Positions 6,510-14,200 of a stretch of DNA of 18,451 bases are shown here, in pieces (position 1 is the stretch's first letter; every line of letters starts with the position of its first letter). The DNA is from Deltaproteobacteria bacterium. Its GTDB lineage: Bacteria > UBA10199 > DSSB01. The notes beneath the pieces are model-generated. The model did not search any database, had not been told where the DNA came from, and was given only the letters and a program-made list of their open reading frames with translations. The DNA lies in assembly GCA_021772695.1 (NCBI GenBank), contig JAJFLL010000288.1:1-18451 (forward strand), written 5' to 3'. The translations under genes and the position numbers were made by a program.

Positions 6510-7752
6510 GCAGAGAGGCTGCCCGAGTCGCCTCGCTTTGGTGGAATTTCACGACTTGGGAATCTACCCGAATGGAGTCCCGATCCCAACCCACTAACGA
6601 AAGCCCTTGGCCGCTTTTTAAACGACTAAGCGCCACATAGGCCTGGCCCGGATCCCAAAGCCCACGAAGGTCGGTAACCATTTGATCGACGGTCACGCCC
6701 TGGGATTTATGAATCGTTAAGGCATAGGCCAAGGTGAGAGGAAAGTTCCGGGCTGTGGCCAAAGATTCTCCGTCGGCGCTCAACAGGGAAAAAGTAGTTT
6801 TTTCGACCGCAATATCGCCCCGCCGAAAGCGAATGAAGATCTCTTTCTCGCCAATTTGTGCCACGGTTCCCACCGACCCATTGATGAAGCGATATTTGGG
6901 GTCGTTGATACGGGTCATCACCAAGGCCCCCTCTTTCAATTCAAGTTTCTCAGGAATAGGAGCAATGCGTTTCAATTGGGCCTTGAGGACCGGGCTACCG
7001 GTATACTCGGTGGAAAGAATCACTTCTTTATTGGGCAAGGCTGCCAAGCGATCGCTATTGTAACGATCCACTTGGGCTCGGCGGGCCAAAAAATAGGGCA
7101 CATCTTGATCGGTTTCATCGATCAAGGTTCTCGCCTCTAGATAATTTTCTACTTCAGTATTTACGATACCTTCACGAATATAATTGAGAATGCCAATGTA
7201 CTCTTCGTCTTCGCTGCGTAGAATGGTTTTTAAAAATTCCGTCTTCCATTCACTTTGTTGCCAAACGTCGGTGAGAAAGGCCCAATCTCTTTGCCCACCA
7301 ACCTTATCGATGGGTGGCAACTGACCAAAGTCCCCCACAGCAATAACCCGAAGGCCACCCCAAGATTTGTCTGAATCTAAATGATGCCGACAGAGTTGTT
7401 CGGCCACCGTCAGGGCCCCACCGCTAACCATAGAGACCTCATCTAAGATAAAGCCTTGAATCTTTTTGATACGATTCGCGAGCCGTCGGTCGGTCATGGC
7501 GCGAATCAGCGTTTGCCGTGGCCCCCCTTCCATGATTCCCAAACCGAAAAAGCTATGAAACGTTCTCCCTCCGATGAGCACCGCCGCGGCCCCCGTAGAA
7601 GCAAGTACCGGAAAGGCATCTCGAGAAAGTTTCTGCAAAAATTGTCGAATCAAATAACTTTTGCCACTGCCCGCTACTCCGGTGAGAAAGACATTGTCGG
7701 GAGATTCTTGCAAAGTCTTGAAGGCTCGTTGTTGGCAGGGGCTTAGGCTCAT
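6484..7752 (-). CDS. Pif1-like superfamily 1B DNA helicase / AAA ATPase
   Basis: This 422-residue cytoplasmic protein should unwind DNA using ATP. It carries the SF1B motifs in order: Walker A GVAGSGKS at 25-32, motif Ia around STGAAA (52-57) and RTFHSFFGLG (63-72), Walker B DEVSM at 104-108, motif III GDFGQLPP at 140-147, motif V TIHKSQG near 346-352, and motif VI VALSR at 373-377. The combination DEVSM, GDFGQLPP and HKSQG is typical of Pif1 and related RecD-like helicases. It is a compact, stand-alone version without extra domains. ATG 7752 has only a weak ribosome binding site (GGAAA). The last eight codons overlap the DUF1428 remnant on the other strand, so its natural C-terminus may have been changed there. 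Neighbours give no clue to the DNA process served. Confidence 0.9.
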   Translation of the reverse strand: MSLSPCQQRAFKTLQESPDNVFLTGVAGSGKSYLIRQFLQKLSRDAFPVLASTGAAAVLIGGRTFHSFFGLGIMEGGPRQTLIRAMTDRRLANRIKKIQGFILDEVSMVSGGALTVAEQLCRHHLDSDKSWGGLRVIAVGDFGQLPPIDKVGGQRDWAFLTDVWQQSEWKTEFLKTILRSEDEEYIGILNYIREGIVNTEVENYLEARTLIDETDQDVPYFLARRAQVDRYNSDRLAALPNKEVILSTEYTGSPVLKAQLKRIAPIPEKLELKEGALVMTRINDPKYRFINGSVGTVAQIGEKEIFIRFRRGDIAVEKTTFSLLSADGESLATARNFPLTLAYALTIHKSQGVTVDQMVTDLRGLWDPGQAYVALSRLKSGQGLSLVGWDRDSIRVDSQVVKFHQSEATRAASLLSSVPHSS

Positions 7753-7902
7753 AGAGTTTCCAATTGGTTCCGCATGGCAGAAATAGCATGGAGAAATGTG
7801 ACTAAAGGCCTAGCCTAGCACCGCAAATTGAGCAAGCGGCGACCTTGCCCAGGTTGGTCTGCGAAATCTCCATGTCGAAAGTGGAGGTACAAAATCAGTG
7901 GC

Positions 7903-9786
7903 TTAAAGAGAGTCGCGTTTAGTGGCAAAGGCCTGATGGGCGGCCTGGATATTCGCACAATTGCCCCATGAGTCACCATAAGCTTGAACGATGTTTTGCA
8001 TGCGCTGTTCAAGTTCAGGAACCGTAAAGGTAATGGGCGGTGGTTGAGCGGAGCGCAGGCCCTGCATACGATTATTGAGGTCGATATTGCGAATCTGGGG
8101 AATATCCTCACAGGGATCTTGTAAAAAATAATAGGACCCGGTCTGGATCAAATGAATAAATCGCAGGTACCTGGAAAGATCGAGAAACTCTAAGTGAGAG
8201 GTCTGCCCGTTATCTTGGTCCCACAGGACCTGGGCCCGATCGGAGAGTTGCCAAAAACCCAAGAAGGGTCCGTAGTTTTCGTATTCTTCCGCCGACCCCT
8301 TAGTGGAATAAAACAAATGCCCATCCTGCGCATTGGGAATGGTATCGGCCATGATGACTTCGAAGCCCCATTCCGGCAGTTCAGACAAGGGGACCCAATG
8401 GGTGCGAAAATAATCTAGGTTGGCCGCAGTGTCTTGCAAAGCCTGCCCTTGAGCATCAATGGGAAAGCTAGGCTCATCAGTTGAATTGGCATAAATTTCA
8501 TCCAGGTGCCACAGACATCTCCCCCCCGCACCGCTCCACTGCGCGCAAAGACCCTTGTGGGTGCGCGAGGGAAAGGGAATCCCCGGGCGAGTTGGGGCGT
8601 CTTGGGTGGCCACCAATAAAAGCGGAATATTGAGGCTGCGGGCGATCTCTTTGAAGAGGCCCGCCGCCTGATGACAACCCTCAAAAGCTACGATCCGCCG
8701 CTTACCGTCATAATCCTTTAAGAGAAAGCGACTGGCCACCGTCATAAAACTGTGTACGAAGGTTTCCGGCAGGGAATTGAAGGTCATGGTACCGTGATGC
8801 ACGTGATCACGAAACCAGATGGTCAAGTTGGCCAAGGTGGTTTCTATGTCGGGGCCTAAGATACTGCCGTTAAATTGCGGAGCGTTGTAAAGTCCAAGGT
8901 GGAAGGCCTGAAAGGCCTGATGGGGATTGCAGAGCATGGGGCCGAAGCCTTGGGTCCAACCCAAGGGTTGGTAATCCTCGCCGGGCACGATGTGCTCGGG
9001 GTAATCGGACTTAGTAGAAGCCTTGATGATGGAAAAATAATTTTCCGAGTCTAATAATTGAGCCACCTCTTCTGGGGCCATGCGATGAACTTTCCAGGGC
9101 ACCAGACCCTTGGCCTCTAGATACAAGACGTGAGCCACATGAGCGGCAAAGACATCGAAGGCCTCAGCATAATCATAATAAAAAAGGTAATGGGGTGGCA
9201 CCAAGGCCTGTGCGGGCGATGGGCATTGAAGTTTGAGGTTGCTCTCTTCTCGGTCGAGCCTTTGAAAAATAGCATTCAGTCGATTTTTCTTCTCTGCGGA
9301 CCAATTCACATAGGGAACCTTGCTGCCGTCAGGTTCTTGCCAAATAATTTGATCCCGAAGCACCGCACAATTTTCCAAACGCTTTTCCAGTCGCTTACCG
9401 GCCAACCGGGCGATTAATTGGGGATCATTGGACTTAAGGATCGGAACTGTGCCGGTTGATTCATTGGAATCGGTTTCATCGCTAGGGGATTTAAATTGCT
9501 CGAAGAAATTCCAGACCCCTACCCTAGCCTTTATATTTTCTTTGGGATCCACGGCTTGAAGAATTGGCTGCACTGGTGCCAAATTACAATGGAGGAGTTG
9601 CAGATTTTGTGCAGAAAAAACCGGATTTAGATTACCTGAATTTCTGGGAACAACCGTCAGGATTTCATTGGGGTCTGGGCGAGGATTAATGATCTCGAGG
9701 CCCTGAGCCCCGAGCAAGGTCGGGACTAAGAGTATAAGCGTCCCGAGAATATATGCGAGTTTTGGAAACGGTCTCCCCATAGGCAT
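7903..9786 (-). CDS. Secreted protein with a transglutaminase-like Cys-His-Asp pattern
   Basis: The protein has 627 residues. Residues 10-27 are a signal-peptide core with likely cleavage at Leu-Leu-Gly-Ala27, so it is exported. No family is recognised for the whole chain. Residues 368-432 resemble the core of transglutaminase-like (papain-fold) domains: Gly-Cys371-His-Gln leads a helix ending in a 'SLNIPLLLVAT' strand, His410 follows 39 residues later in RTHKG, and Asp429 in WHLDEIYA 19 residues after that. The order and spacing match the Cys-His-Asp triad of that fold. Around it lie aromatic and His-rich regions (a YYDYAEAFD stretch, and FRDHVHHGT). Further cysteines are scattered. ATG 9786 lacks a clear ribosome binding site, and ATG 9780 is an equally good alternative. 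Transglutaminase-like is an inference; protease, ligase or non-enzymatic roles remain open. Confidence 0.72.
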   Translation of the reverse strand: MPMGRPFPKLAYILGTLILLVPTLLGAQGLEIINPRPDPNEILTVVPRNSGNLNPVFSAQNLQLLHCNLAPVQPILQAVDPKENIKARVGVWNFFEQFKSPSDETDSNESTGTVPILKSNDPQLIARLAGKRLEKRLENCAVLRDQIIWQEPDGSKVPYVNWSAEKKNRLNAIFQRLDREESNLKLQCPSPAQALVPPHYLFYYDYAEAFDVFAAHVAHVLYLEAKGLVPWKVHRMAPEEVAQLLDSENYFSIIKASTKSDYPEHIVPGEDYQPLGWTQGFGPMLCNPHQAFQAFHLGLYNAPQFNGSILGPDIETTLANLTIWFRDHVHHGTMTFNSLPETFVHSFMTVASRFLLKDYDGKRRIVAFEGCHQAAGLFKEIARSLNIPLLLVATQDAPTRPGIPFPSRTHKGLCAQWSGAGGRCLWHLDEIYANSTDEPSFPIDAQGQALQDTAANLDYFRTHWVPLSELPEWGFEVIMADTIPNAQDGHLFYSTKGSAEEYENYGPFLGFWQLSDRAQVLWDQDNGQTSHLEFLDLSRYLRFIHLIQTGSYYFLQDPCEDIPQIRNIDLNNRMQGLRSAQPPPITFTVPELEQRMQNIVQAYGDSWGNCANIQAAHQAFATKRDSL

Positions 9787-9797
9787 GGGTAGCTTAG

Positions 9798-9826
9798 AAA
9801 ATAAAAACAGAAGTGTCTAGTGTCGC
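9798..9826 (-). promoter_or_regulatory. Weak promoter candidate before the transglutaminase-like gene
   Basis: Minus strand: GCGACA at 9821-9826, 17 bases, TATTTT at 9798-9803; each hexamer matches the consensus at four of six. The start would be near 9791, giving an almost leaderless message, consistent with the missing ribosome binding site. Weak evidence. Confidence 0.2.
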
Positions 9827-9858
9827 GGTGGGAGTGGTGACTTAGGGACATAGTAGGC

Positions 9859-9895
9859 AAAACAAAAGAGGCACTTCCCACTAGAGAAGTGCCTC
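9859..9895 (-). terminator. Rho-independent terminator of the beta-propeller gene
   Basis: A perfect ten-pair stem GAGGCACTTC / GAAGTGCCTC (9868-9877 and 9886-9895) with an eight-base loop is followed on the minus strand by TTTTGTTTT. It lies 27 bases after the stop codon of the gene ending at 9923. There is no T tract on the plus strand, so it acts in one direction. Confidence 0.9.
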
Positions 9896-9922
9896 GAATC
9901 TATCGCATCAATGGCGGTTGTA

Positions 9923-11245
9923 TTAGCGAATACTCCCCATCCGGGATCGAACCATACCAAGGGCAGCAAGGCCAAAAAGAATCAACAGGATATCCATCGA
10001 CCTCGAGCTATTTTCATAAGGGAGCTGTGAGCAACCGCTGCCTCCGAAGTTGGCGAACAGACAGGCAGGATCAGCGGCACAATCGGGATCGTTGCAATCC
10101 ACCAAAACATCACCGTCGTCGTCAATCTGATTGTCACAGGTCTCGGCCACATTGCAGGCCGGGTCGGCCGCACAGTCGGGATCGTCACAATCCACCAAGA
10201 CATCGCCATCGTCATCGACGGCATTGGCGCAATCCTCTATGGGCGGAATCCCCATACAAATGGGATCGGCAAAGCAGGCCGGATCATCACAGTCCACGAA
10301 GCCGTTACCATCGTCGTCGAGGGAATTGTCACAAAGCTCTGAGTCAAAGAACAACAAATCTTGGGGATCCATCAAGCCACCGTCACCGGCGCTGACGAAA
10401 ACATCGACGAAGGCACCGGTACTGCCGTCATATCGTAGCACCTCATCGGTACTTTGACTGGAAACGTAGAGCATACCGTCGGGGCCGAAGTTGATACCTC
10501 GTGGATTGTTAAGCCCACCAGCACCAGCGGCTACAAATTCATCGATGAAAGCACCAGTAGTACCATTATACCTCAAGACACTATCCGTACTAGAACTGGC
10601 CACATAGAAATTGCCATCAGGACCGAACCAAATGCCAATGGGAAAATCCAAGCCTCCACTGGCCGTGGCCACAAAGTCATCGATAAAGGCACCGGTGCTG
10701 CCATTAAACCGAAGAACCCCGACAATGGCAGTATCAGAGACATAGAGATTACCGTCAGAACCGAAAAAAATATTTCGGGGCACGGAAAGACCGTTTCCCG
10801 TGGCGAAGACATTTAGGAAGGCACCGGTGGACCCATCGTAGCGCAATATATTGTCTGTACCTGGACTACTGACATACAAATTTCCATCGGGGCCGAACCT
10901 AAGCCCACGCGGGCCGGATAACCCACCACTACCTGCAGTCACAAAAGTGTCAATCAGTGCTCCGGTGACTCCATCAAATCGTAGCACTTCATTGGTAATA
11001 AAACTAGTGACATAAAGGTTGCCATCGGGACCAAAAGTTAATCCGTCGGGAAAATCCAATCCCCCACCCATGGCAAAAATATTTAAAAAAGCACCGGTAT
11101 TCTGATCGTACCGAAGCACCGCATTGGAGCTACCACTTGCCACCAACAAGTCTTGTGCTCGGACTTGAGTGGTCCCCATCATGACAAATAATAATACCAG
11201 TGAAAAAATTAGACGGGCCCGGACCCAGCAATTACGGATATTCAT
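9923..11245 (-). CDS. Secreted NHL-like six-bladed beta-propeller with Asp/Cys repeats and a Cys-containing C-terminal sorting tail
   Basis: The protein has 440 residues. Residues 1-30 are a signal peptide cleaved at Val-Arg-Ala30. Six repeats of 44-46 residues follow (about 33-300), each with the pattern LYV.S....VLR[YF][DN]G.TGAF....F and ending FGPDGN, as in NHL or SMP-30-like propellers. Next come three Asp/Cys modules (305-330, 339-364, 370-395), each with four cysteines at identical spacings of 14, 5 and 6 and a DDDG[DN] loop likely to bind calcium. The C-terminus has Gly-Gly-Ser-Gly-Cys405, a short linker, a hydrophobic segment (418-432) and Arg433/Arg435. This tripartite tail resembles MYXO-CTERM-type sorting signals, so the protein is probably processed at the tail and displayed on the surface or released. 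A terminator (9859-9895) and a promoter (11289-11317) mark it as a single-gene unit. Confidence 0.88.
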   Translation of the reverse strand: MNIRNCWVRARLIFSLVLLFVMMGTTQVRAQDLLVASGSSNAVLRYDQNTGAFLNIFAMGGGLDFPDGLTFGPDGNLYVTSFITNEVLRFDGVTGALIDTFVTAGSGGLSGPRGLRFGPDGNLYVSSPGTDNILRYDGSTGAFLNVFATGNGLSVPRNIFFGSDGNLYVSDTAIVGVLRFNGSTGAFIDDFVATASGGLDFPIGIWFGPDGNFYVASSSTDSVLRYNGTTGAFIDEFVAAGAGGLNNPRGINFGPDGMLYVSSQSTDEVLRYDGSTGAFVDVFVSAGDGGLMDPQDLLFFDSELCDNSLDDDGNGFVDCDDPACFADPICMGIPPIEDCANAVDDDGDVLVDCDDPDCAADPACNVAETCDNQIDDDGDVLVDCNDPDCAADPACLFANFGGSGCSQLPYENSSRSMDILLILFGLAALGMVRSRMGSIR

Positions 11246-11288
11246 AAAAATATGCCCCTTAAGCTATTTGTTTGTGGAATGCGAAAAT

Positions 11289-11317
11289 ACACTATGAAAT
11301 GGGCTTCAGTTAGTCAA
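11289..11317 (-). promoter_or_regulatory. Probable promoter of the beta-propeller gene
   Basis: Minus strand: TTGACT at 11312-11317 (-35, five of six), a 17-base spacer and TAGTGT at 11289-11294 (-10, three of six). The start would be near 11282, about 37 bases before ATG 11245. Confidence 0.4.
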
Positions 11318-11450
11318 TCACAAGTAATAGCACCGGCATTGGACCAAATCCTGAAACCTAGAAGGTCTGGTCTTGAAATATTATCGACATCGGAAATTCC
11401 ACCTAGCGGCCTAAACCATGGAGGTATTTTTATTTGGTGAGATGGTGCCA

Positions 11451-11479
11451 TTGATGGGATATATACTTCACATTATTAA
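11451..11479 (+). promoter_or_regulatory. Probable promoter of the Tudor-like gene
   Basis: TTGATG at 11451-11456, 17 bases, TATTAA at 11474-11479; both hexamers match at four of six. The start would be near 11486, giving a leader of about 23 bases that contains the ribosome binding site AGGAAGG just before ATG 11509. Confidence 0.4.
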
Positions 11480-11508
11480 GTTATCTACTTTAGAAAGGAA
11501 GGATAACC

Positions 11509-11892
11509 ATGCAAAAACGAAGTTCCCCATGGAAAAACACCCTCCCACTTTTTTTCATACTCATCTTTAGTGCCAGCACCGTGATGGCCTGGGACCAAGG
11601 AGACCGAGTCTTAGGTGAATGGAACGATGGATTGTGGTACCCCGCACGCATTACCGAAGTCAGTGGCACCAAGTTCAAGGTCAATTTCGACGATGGTGAT
11701 GTAGCCACCTTAAGCGCTGCCAAATTAAGAAAAATCAATTGGATCGTGGGATCCCCCGTGCAATGCAATTGGAAAAACCAAGGCAAATATTACCCAGGAA
11801 AGATTTCGAGTCAAAAGGGAGAGCGGGTCCACATCAAATATGACGATGGGGATCAGGAAAATATTACCATCTCGAGGTGTCGGAGCCGGTAG
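11509..11892 (+). CDS. Small secreted protein with two Tudor/Agenet-like repeats
   Basis: The protein has 127 residues. ATG 11509 has the ribosome binding site AGGAAGG five to six bases upstream. Residues 11-27 are a signal peptide with cleavage at Val-Met-Ala27, so nearly the whole mature protein consists of two related beta-barrel repeats. Repeat 1 (31-76) reads G-D-R-V-x-x-x-W-x-x-G-x-W-Y-x-A-x-I with FDDGD at 60-64; repeat 2 (81-124) has G-S-P-V-x-x-x-W, YYPGKI and YDDGD at 111-115. The W...WYPA.I...F.V.FDDGD pattern is typical of Tudor/Agenet-like folds, which in eukaryotes bind methylated peptides. Here the location is the periplasm or outside, so the ligand is unknown. The gene is isolated between two minus-strand genes. 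Domain assignment is by motif; confidence is good for the fold and low for function. Confidence 0.82.
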   Translation: MQKRSSPWKNTLPLFFILIFSASTVMAWDQGDRVLGEWNDGLWYPARITEVSGTKFKVNFDDGDVATLSAAKLRKINWIVGSPVQCNWKNQGKYYPGKISSQKGERVHIKYDDGDQENITISRCRSR

Positions 11893-11997
11893 AGTAAAAG
11901 ATTGATCGAGATTTCCATTTAGGAATGGCGGTGACCATTTCTAAAATTGTATGAAACGAATATATAGATATTATTATAAATAAATAATCCAATCACC

Positions 11998-13935
11998 CTA
12001 CCGACCAAACAACAATTGATCGGCAAGTGAGTTACCCGTGGTCGGAGCCTTGGATTTCGTTTCTGTTTGTGCGCCTTGTCGGCTCCCCGTATGCGGTTGT
12101 TGGCGTGGGGCCTGCTGTTGTTGAGCAGGTTGGCCTACCGCGGCTCCGAGGAACTGACCCAAAGGGTTTTTGGGATCGCCGGCTGCGGTGCCCTTGAGGG
12201 CTTGGTTCAGCATGCCTTGGGGGTTGAGTTGTCCGCCCATGAGTTGCCGTTGCAACATGAGAGCCGTAGCCGCTGCCATTTTGCCCTTTAAAGGGCCGCT
12301 GTCGATGCCGACCTTGGGATCTGATAAGGGGCCGGTTAAGGCGAAGGGAAAACTCAATTGATTTTTGCCGTCGGTTAAAACGCGGCGGAGCATGGGATCG
12401 GTGATGAACTGGGAAGTGACCCGGGAATTCAAGGTAAAGGTGCCCGAAGCCATCACGGATTTTTGCTGAAAGATCTTGCCGGTGCCGTTGGCGGTAAAGT
12501 GGCCATTGCCTAAGTTGAAAGAATGCAGGGTGATGTTGCCACCGCCGATGCTCACCTTGGCACGCACTTGGTCCACCTGGGCTCCGATGACATTGGCGCT
12601 ATTGCCAAGCAAGCCTACATTGATCATGTTGTTGACACCGGTCCCTGCGGCCACAACTTCGGCGACGCGAATCTTTTGTTTGAGATCGATTTGCGGTAGG
12701 GGAATCGGACCCACCGTGATGTTGCCGCCACCGGCGTAGGCCTTGCCCTGGCTTAGCGCTGGTGATTTCATGGCTAAGTTTCCGCTCAGTCGGGCGGGGC
12801 TGCCCTTTTTGCCTGTAGCTGCAGCAACACTTAAGTTCGACAGTTTGATTTTCAGATCGGCGGGCATGTCACCAGTTGGCGTCACCTGACCGCTCACCTC
12901 CACCTGACCGCCGAAGATGTCAAAACTGGTTTCTTTTAGGTGGATGGCTTTTTGATCCTTCTGAATCAACGAATGCAAACTCGAAAGAGTGTAACCCTGA
13001 GCCTTGAGTTGGGGCGAGTCGAGATTAAAAGAAAACAACGGTGCAAATGGGGAACCTGTCACCTCCCCTAATACATCCACCTTGCCCTTGAGTCCTGGGG
13101 CCTGTTTTAAAATAGTATCTAGCTCGCTTAAATCGAGGGCCTTTCCCCTGAGCTTAAGATTGAGGTTTAAATCTGCTTTTTTCTTCCCGCCGGCCATATC
13201 CACTTGGCCACCCAAGTCTGCCTTGAGCTTGCCCCACTGCACGGTACCGTCTTCTAGATCCATCACTTTTGATTCAGGATTAAATCGCATGCGAGTTGCT
13301 AAGGACAAAGGTAGTTCGGAATATTGCGGCAATTCGTAACTGATTTTGAGCTTGGCCGGGTTGCGCTGACTTTCAAAGCGGATGTGATCGGCGTTGACAT
13401 GAATATTTTTTAGCTCAGTACCGGTTATCCCCTCAGGATCAAAAGATATAAAATGGGCGTTCTCAATTTGGAGTCGCTCCACTGCGATGCGCCGCCACCA
13501 CATATCGCTTAAATCCACCGCGTCAGGCTGCTTTTCTTGCAGCAAGGGTGCAAAGACGGCTTCCATATTGCTGGGACCGTTCTTGGTGGAGCGTAAATAG
13601 ATGACGGGATTTTTTAAGACCAATTCACTTTCGATCTTTTTTTGAATGAGTGGCAACAGGTTAAACTTTAATCGTGCCGATTCTATTTTGGCAGCAGGCT
13701 CAGTGCCCTCCGGTGCCCACAGGGTGACGCCCTGTAATTTGAGACCTGGGGGAATAATACTTAGATCGGCAGATTCCATTTCTAAACGACCGTCGATGTA
13801 TTTTTGCAAGGTGGCAAGTAGTGGTTTCTTGATGTTGGTGAGTCGCATGTAGCCGAAGCCAAAGAATCCCATGAGAACCACGAGAACAAGGCCCGAAAGA
13901 CCTAGGAGGATCAATTTGGGACGAAGCCATGCCAT
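11998..13935 (-). CDS. AsmA-family envelope protein
   Basis: The protein has 645 residues. An N-terminal membrane segment (8-29) anchors it in the inner membrane, with the rest in the periplasm. The chain is a long series of beta strands with the AsmA pattern: 'LEMESADLSIIPPGLKLQGVTL' features near 51-72, repeated 'G.V.V.G.VTGSP' type strands in the middle (about 285-360), and the C-terminal AsmA signature FPFALTGPLSDPKVGIDSG followed by an amphipathic helix. The last 45 residues are a Gln/Pro/Thr-rich low-complexity tail. AsmA-like proteins form lipid-transfer grooves spanning the periplasm and affect outer-membrane lipid balance; the size here is typical of AsmA rather than the giant TamB or YhdP. 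No clear ribosome binding site precedes ATG 13935. A promoter at 13958-13985 suggests that it is transcribed alone. Confidence 0.88.
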   Translation of the reverse strand: MAWLRPKLILLGLSGLVLVVLMGFFGFGYMRLTNIKKPLLATLQKYIDGRLEMESADLSIIPPGLKLQGVTLWAPEGTEPAAKIESARLKFNLLPLIQKKIESELVLKNPVIYLRSTKNGPSNMEAVFAPLLQEKQPDAVDLSDMWWRRIAVERLQIENAHFISFDPEGITGTELKNIHVNADHIRFESQRNPAKLKISYELPQYSELPLSLATRMRFNPESKVMDLEDGTVQWGKLKADLGGQVDMAGGKKKADLNLNLKLRGKALDLSELDTILKQAPGLKGKVDVLGEVTGSPFAPLFSFNLDSPQLKAQGYTLSSLHSLIQKDQKAIHLKETSFDIFGGQVEVSGQVTPTGDMPADLKIKLSNLSVAAATGKKGSPARLSGNLAMKSPALSQGKAYAGGGNITVGPIPLPQIDLKQKIRVAEVVAAGTGVNNMINVGLLGNSANVIGAQVDQVRAKVSIGGGNITLHSFNLGNGHFTANGTGKIFQQKSVMASGTFTLNSRVTSQFITDPMLRRVLTDGKNQLSFPFALTGPLSDPKVGIDSGPLKGKMAAATALMLQRQLMGGQLNPQGMLNQALKGTAAGDPKNPLGQFLGAAVGQPAQQQQAPRQQPHTGSRQGAQTETKSKAPTTGNSLADQLLFGR

Positions 13936-13957
13936 GGCCCAGAGGAATAGAAAGCAT

Positions 13958-13985
13958 TTTATACAAGGTCAAGGGCTGTTGTTGA
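13958..13985 (-). promoter_or_regulatory. Probable promoter of the AsmA-family gene
   Basis: Minus strand: TCAACA at 13980-13985 (-35, four of six), 16 bases, TATAAA at 13958-13963 (-10, five of six). The start near 13951 gives a leader of about 16 bases without a recognisable ribosome binding site. Confidence 0.4.
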
Positions 13986-14116
13986 CTGGACTCCCCAATG
14001 GGAGGTTCCAATGGTGGCGATAGACTCCGGCTCGAAGAAGAGGCCCTCCCTTCCCTCTGTAACTAGGCAATATAACTAAGTTTTTATTATGAATTCCATG
14101 GGAAGTTTACGGTTTT

Positions 14117-14145
14117 TTGGCATATTTATTGCTTATTTTTAGTAT
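14117..14145 (+). promoter_or_regulatory. Probable promoter of the caspase-like gene
   Basis: TTGGCA at 14117-14122 (-35, five of six), a 17-base AT-rich spacer and TAGTAT at 14140-14145 (-10, four of six). The start near 14152 would give a leader of about 49 bases. Confidence 0.45.
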
Positions 14146-14191
14146 GCACCTTTCCATCGGATTTCTTGGCTAATCATGGGGGCCCCTTTCC

Positions 14192-14195
14192 GGAG
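14192..14195 (+). promoter_or_regulatory. Ribosome binding site fixing a GTG start
   Basis: GGAG lies five bases before GTG 14201. An in-frame stop at 14171-14173 leaves no other start upstream, so the GTG is well supported. Confidence 0.6.
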
Positions 14196-14200
14196 TTACC

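Noticed and set aside
9889..10395. Plus-strand frame of 168 codons rich in Arg and His
   Set aside because: It is the antisense reading of the Asp/Cys repeats; the composition is explained by complementing GAT/GAC-rich codons.
10061..11150. Regularly spaced DNA repeats that could suggest a CRISPR array or satellite
   Set aside because: The period is 132-138 bases, repeats are imperfect and in frame, and they encode propeller blades and Cys modules.
11920..11960. Small hairpins CCATT/AATGG between the Tudor-like and AsmA genes
   Set aside because: Five-pair stems with no T tract on either strand; not adequate as a bidirectional terminator.
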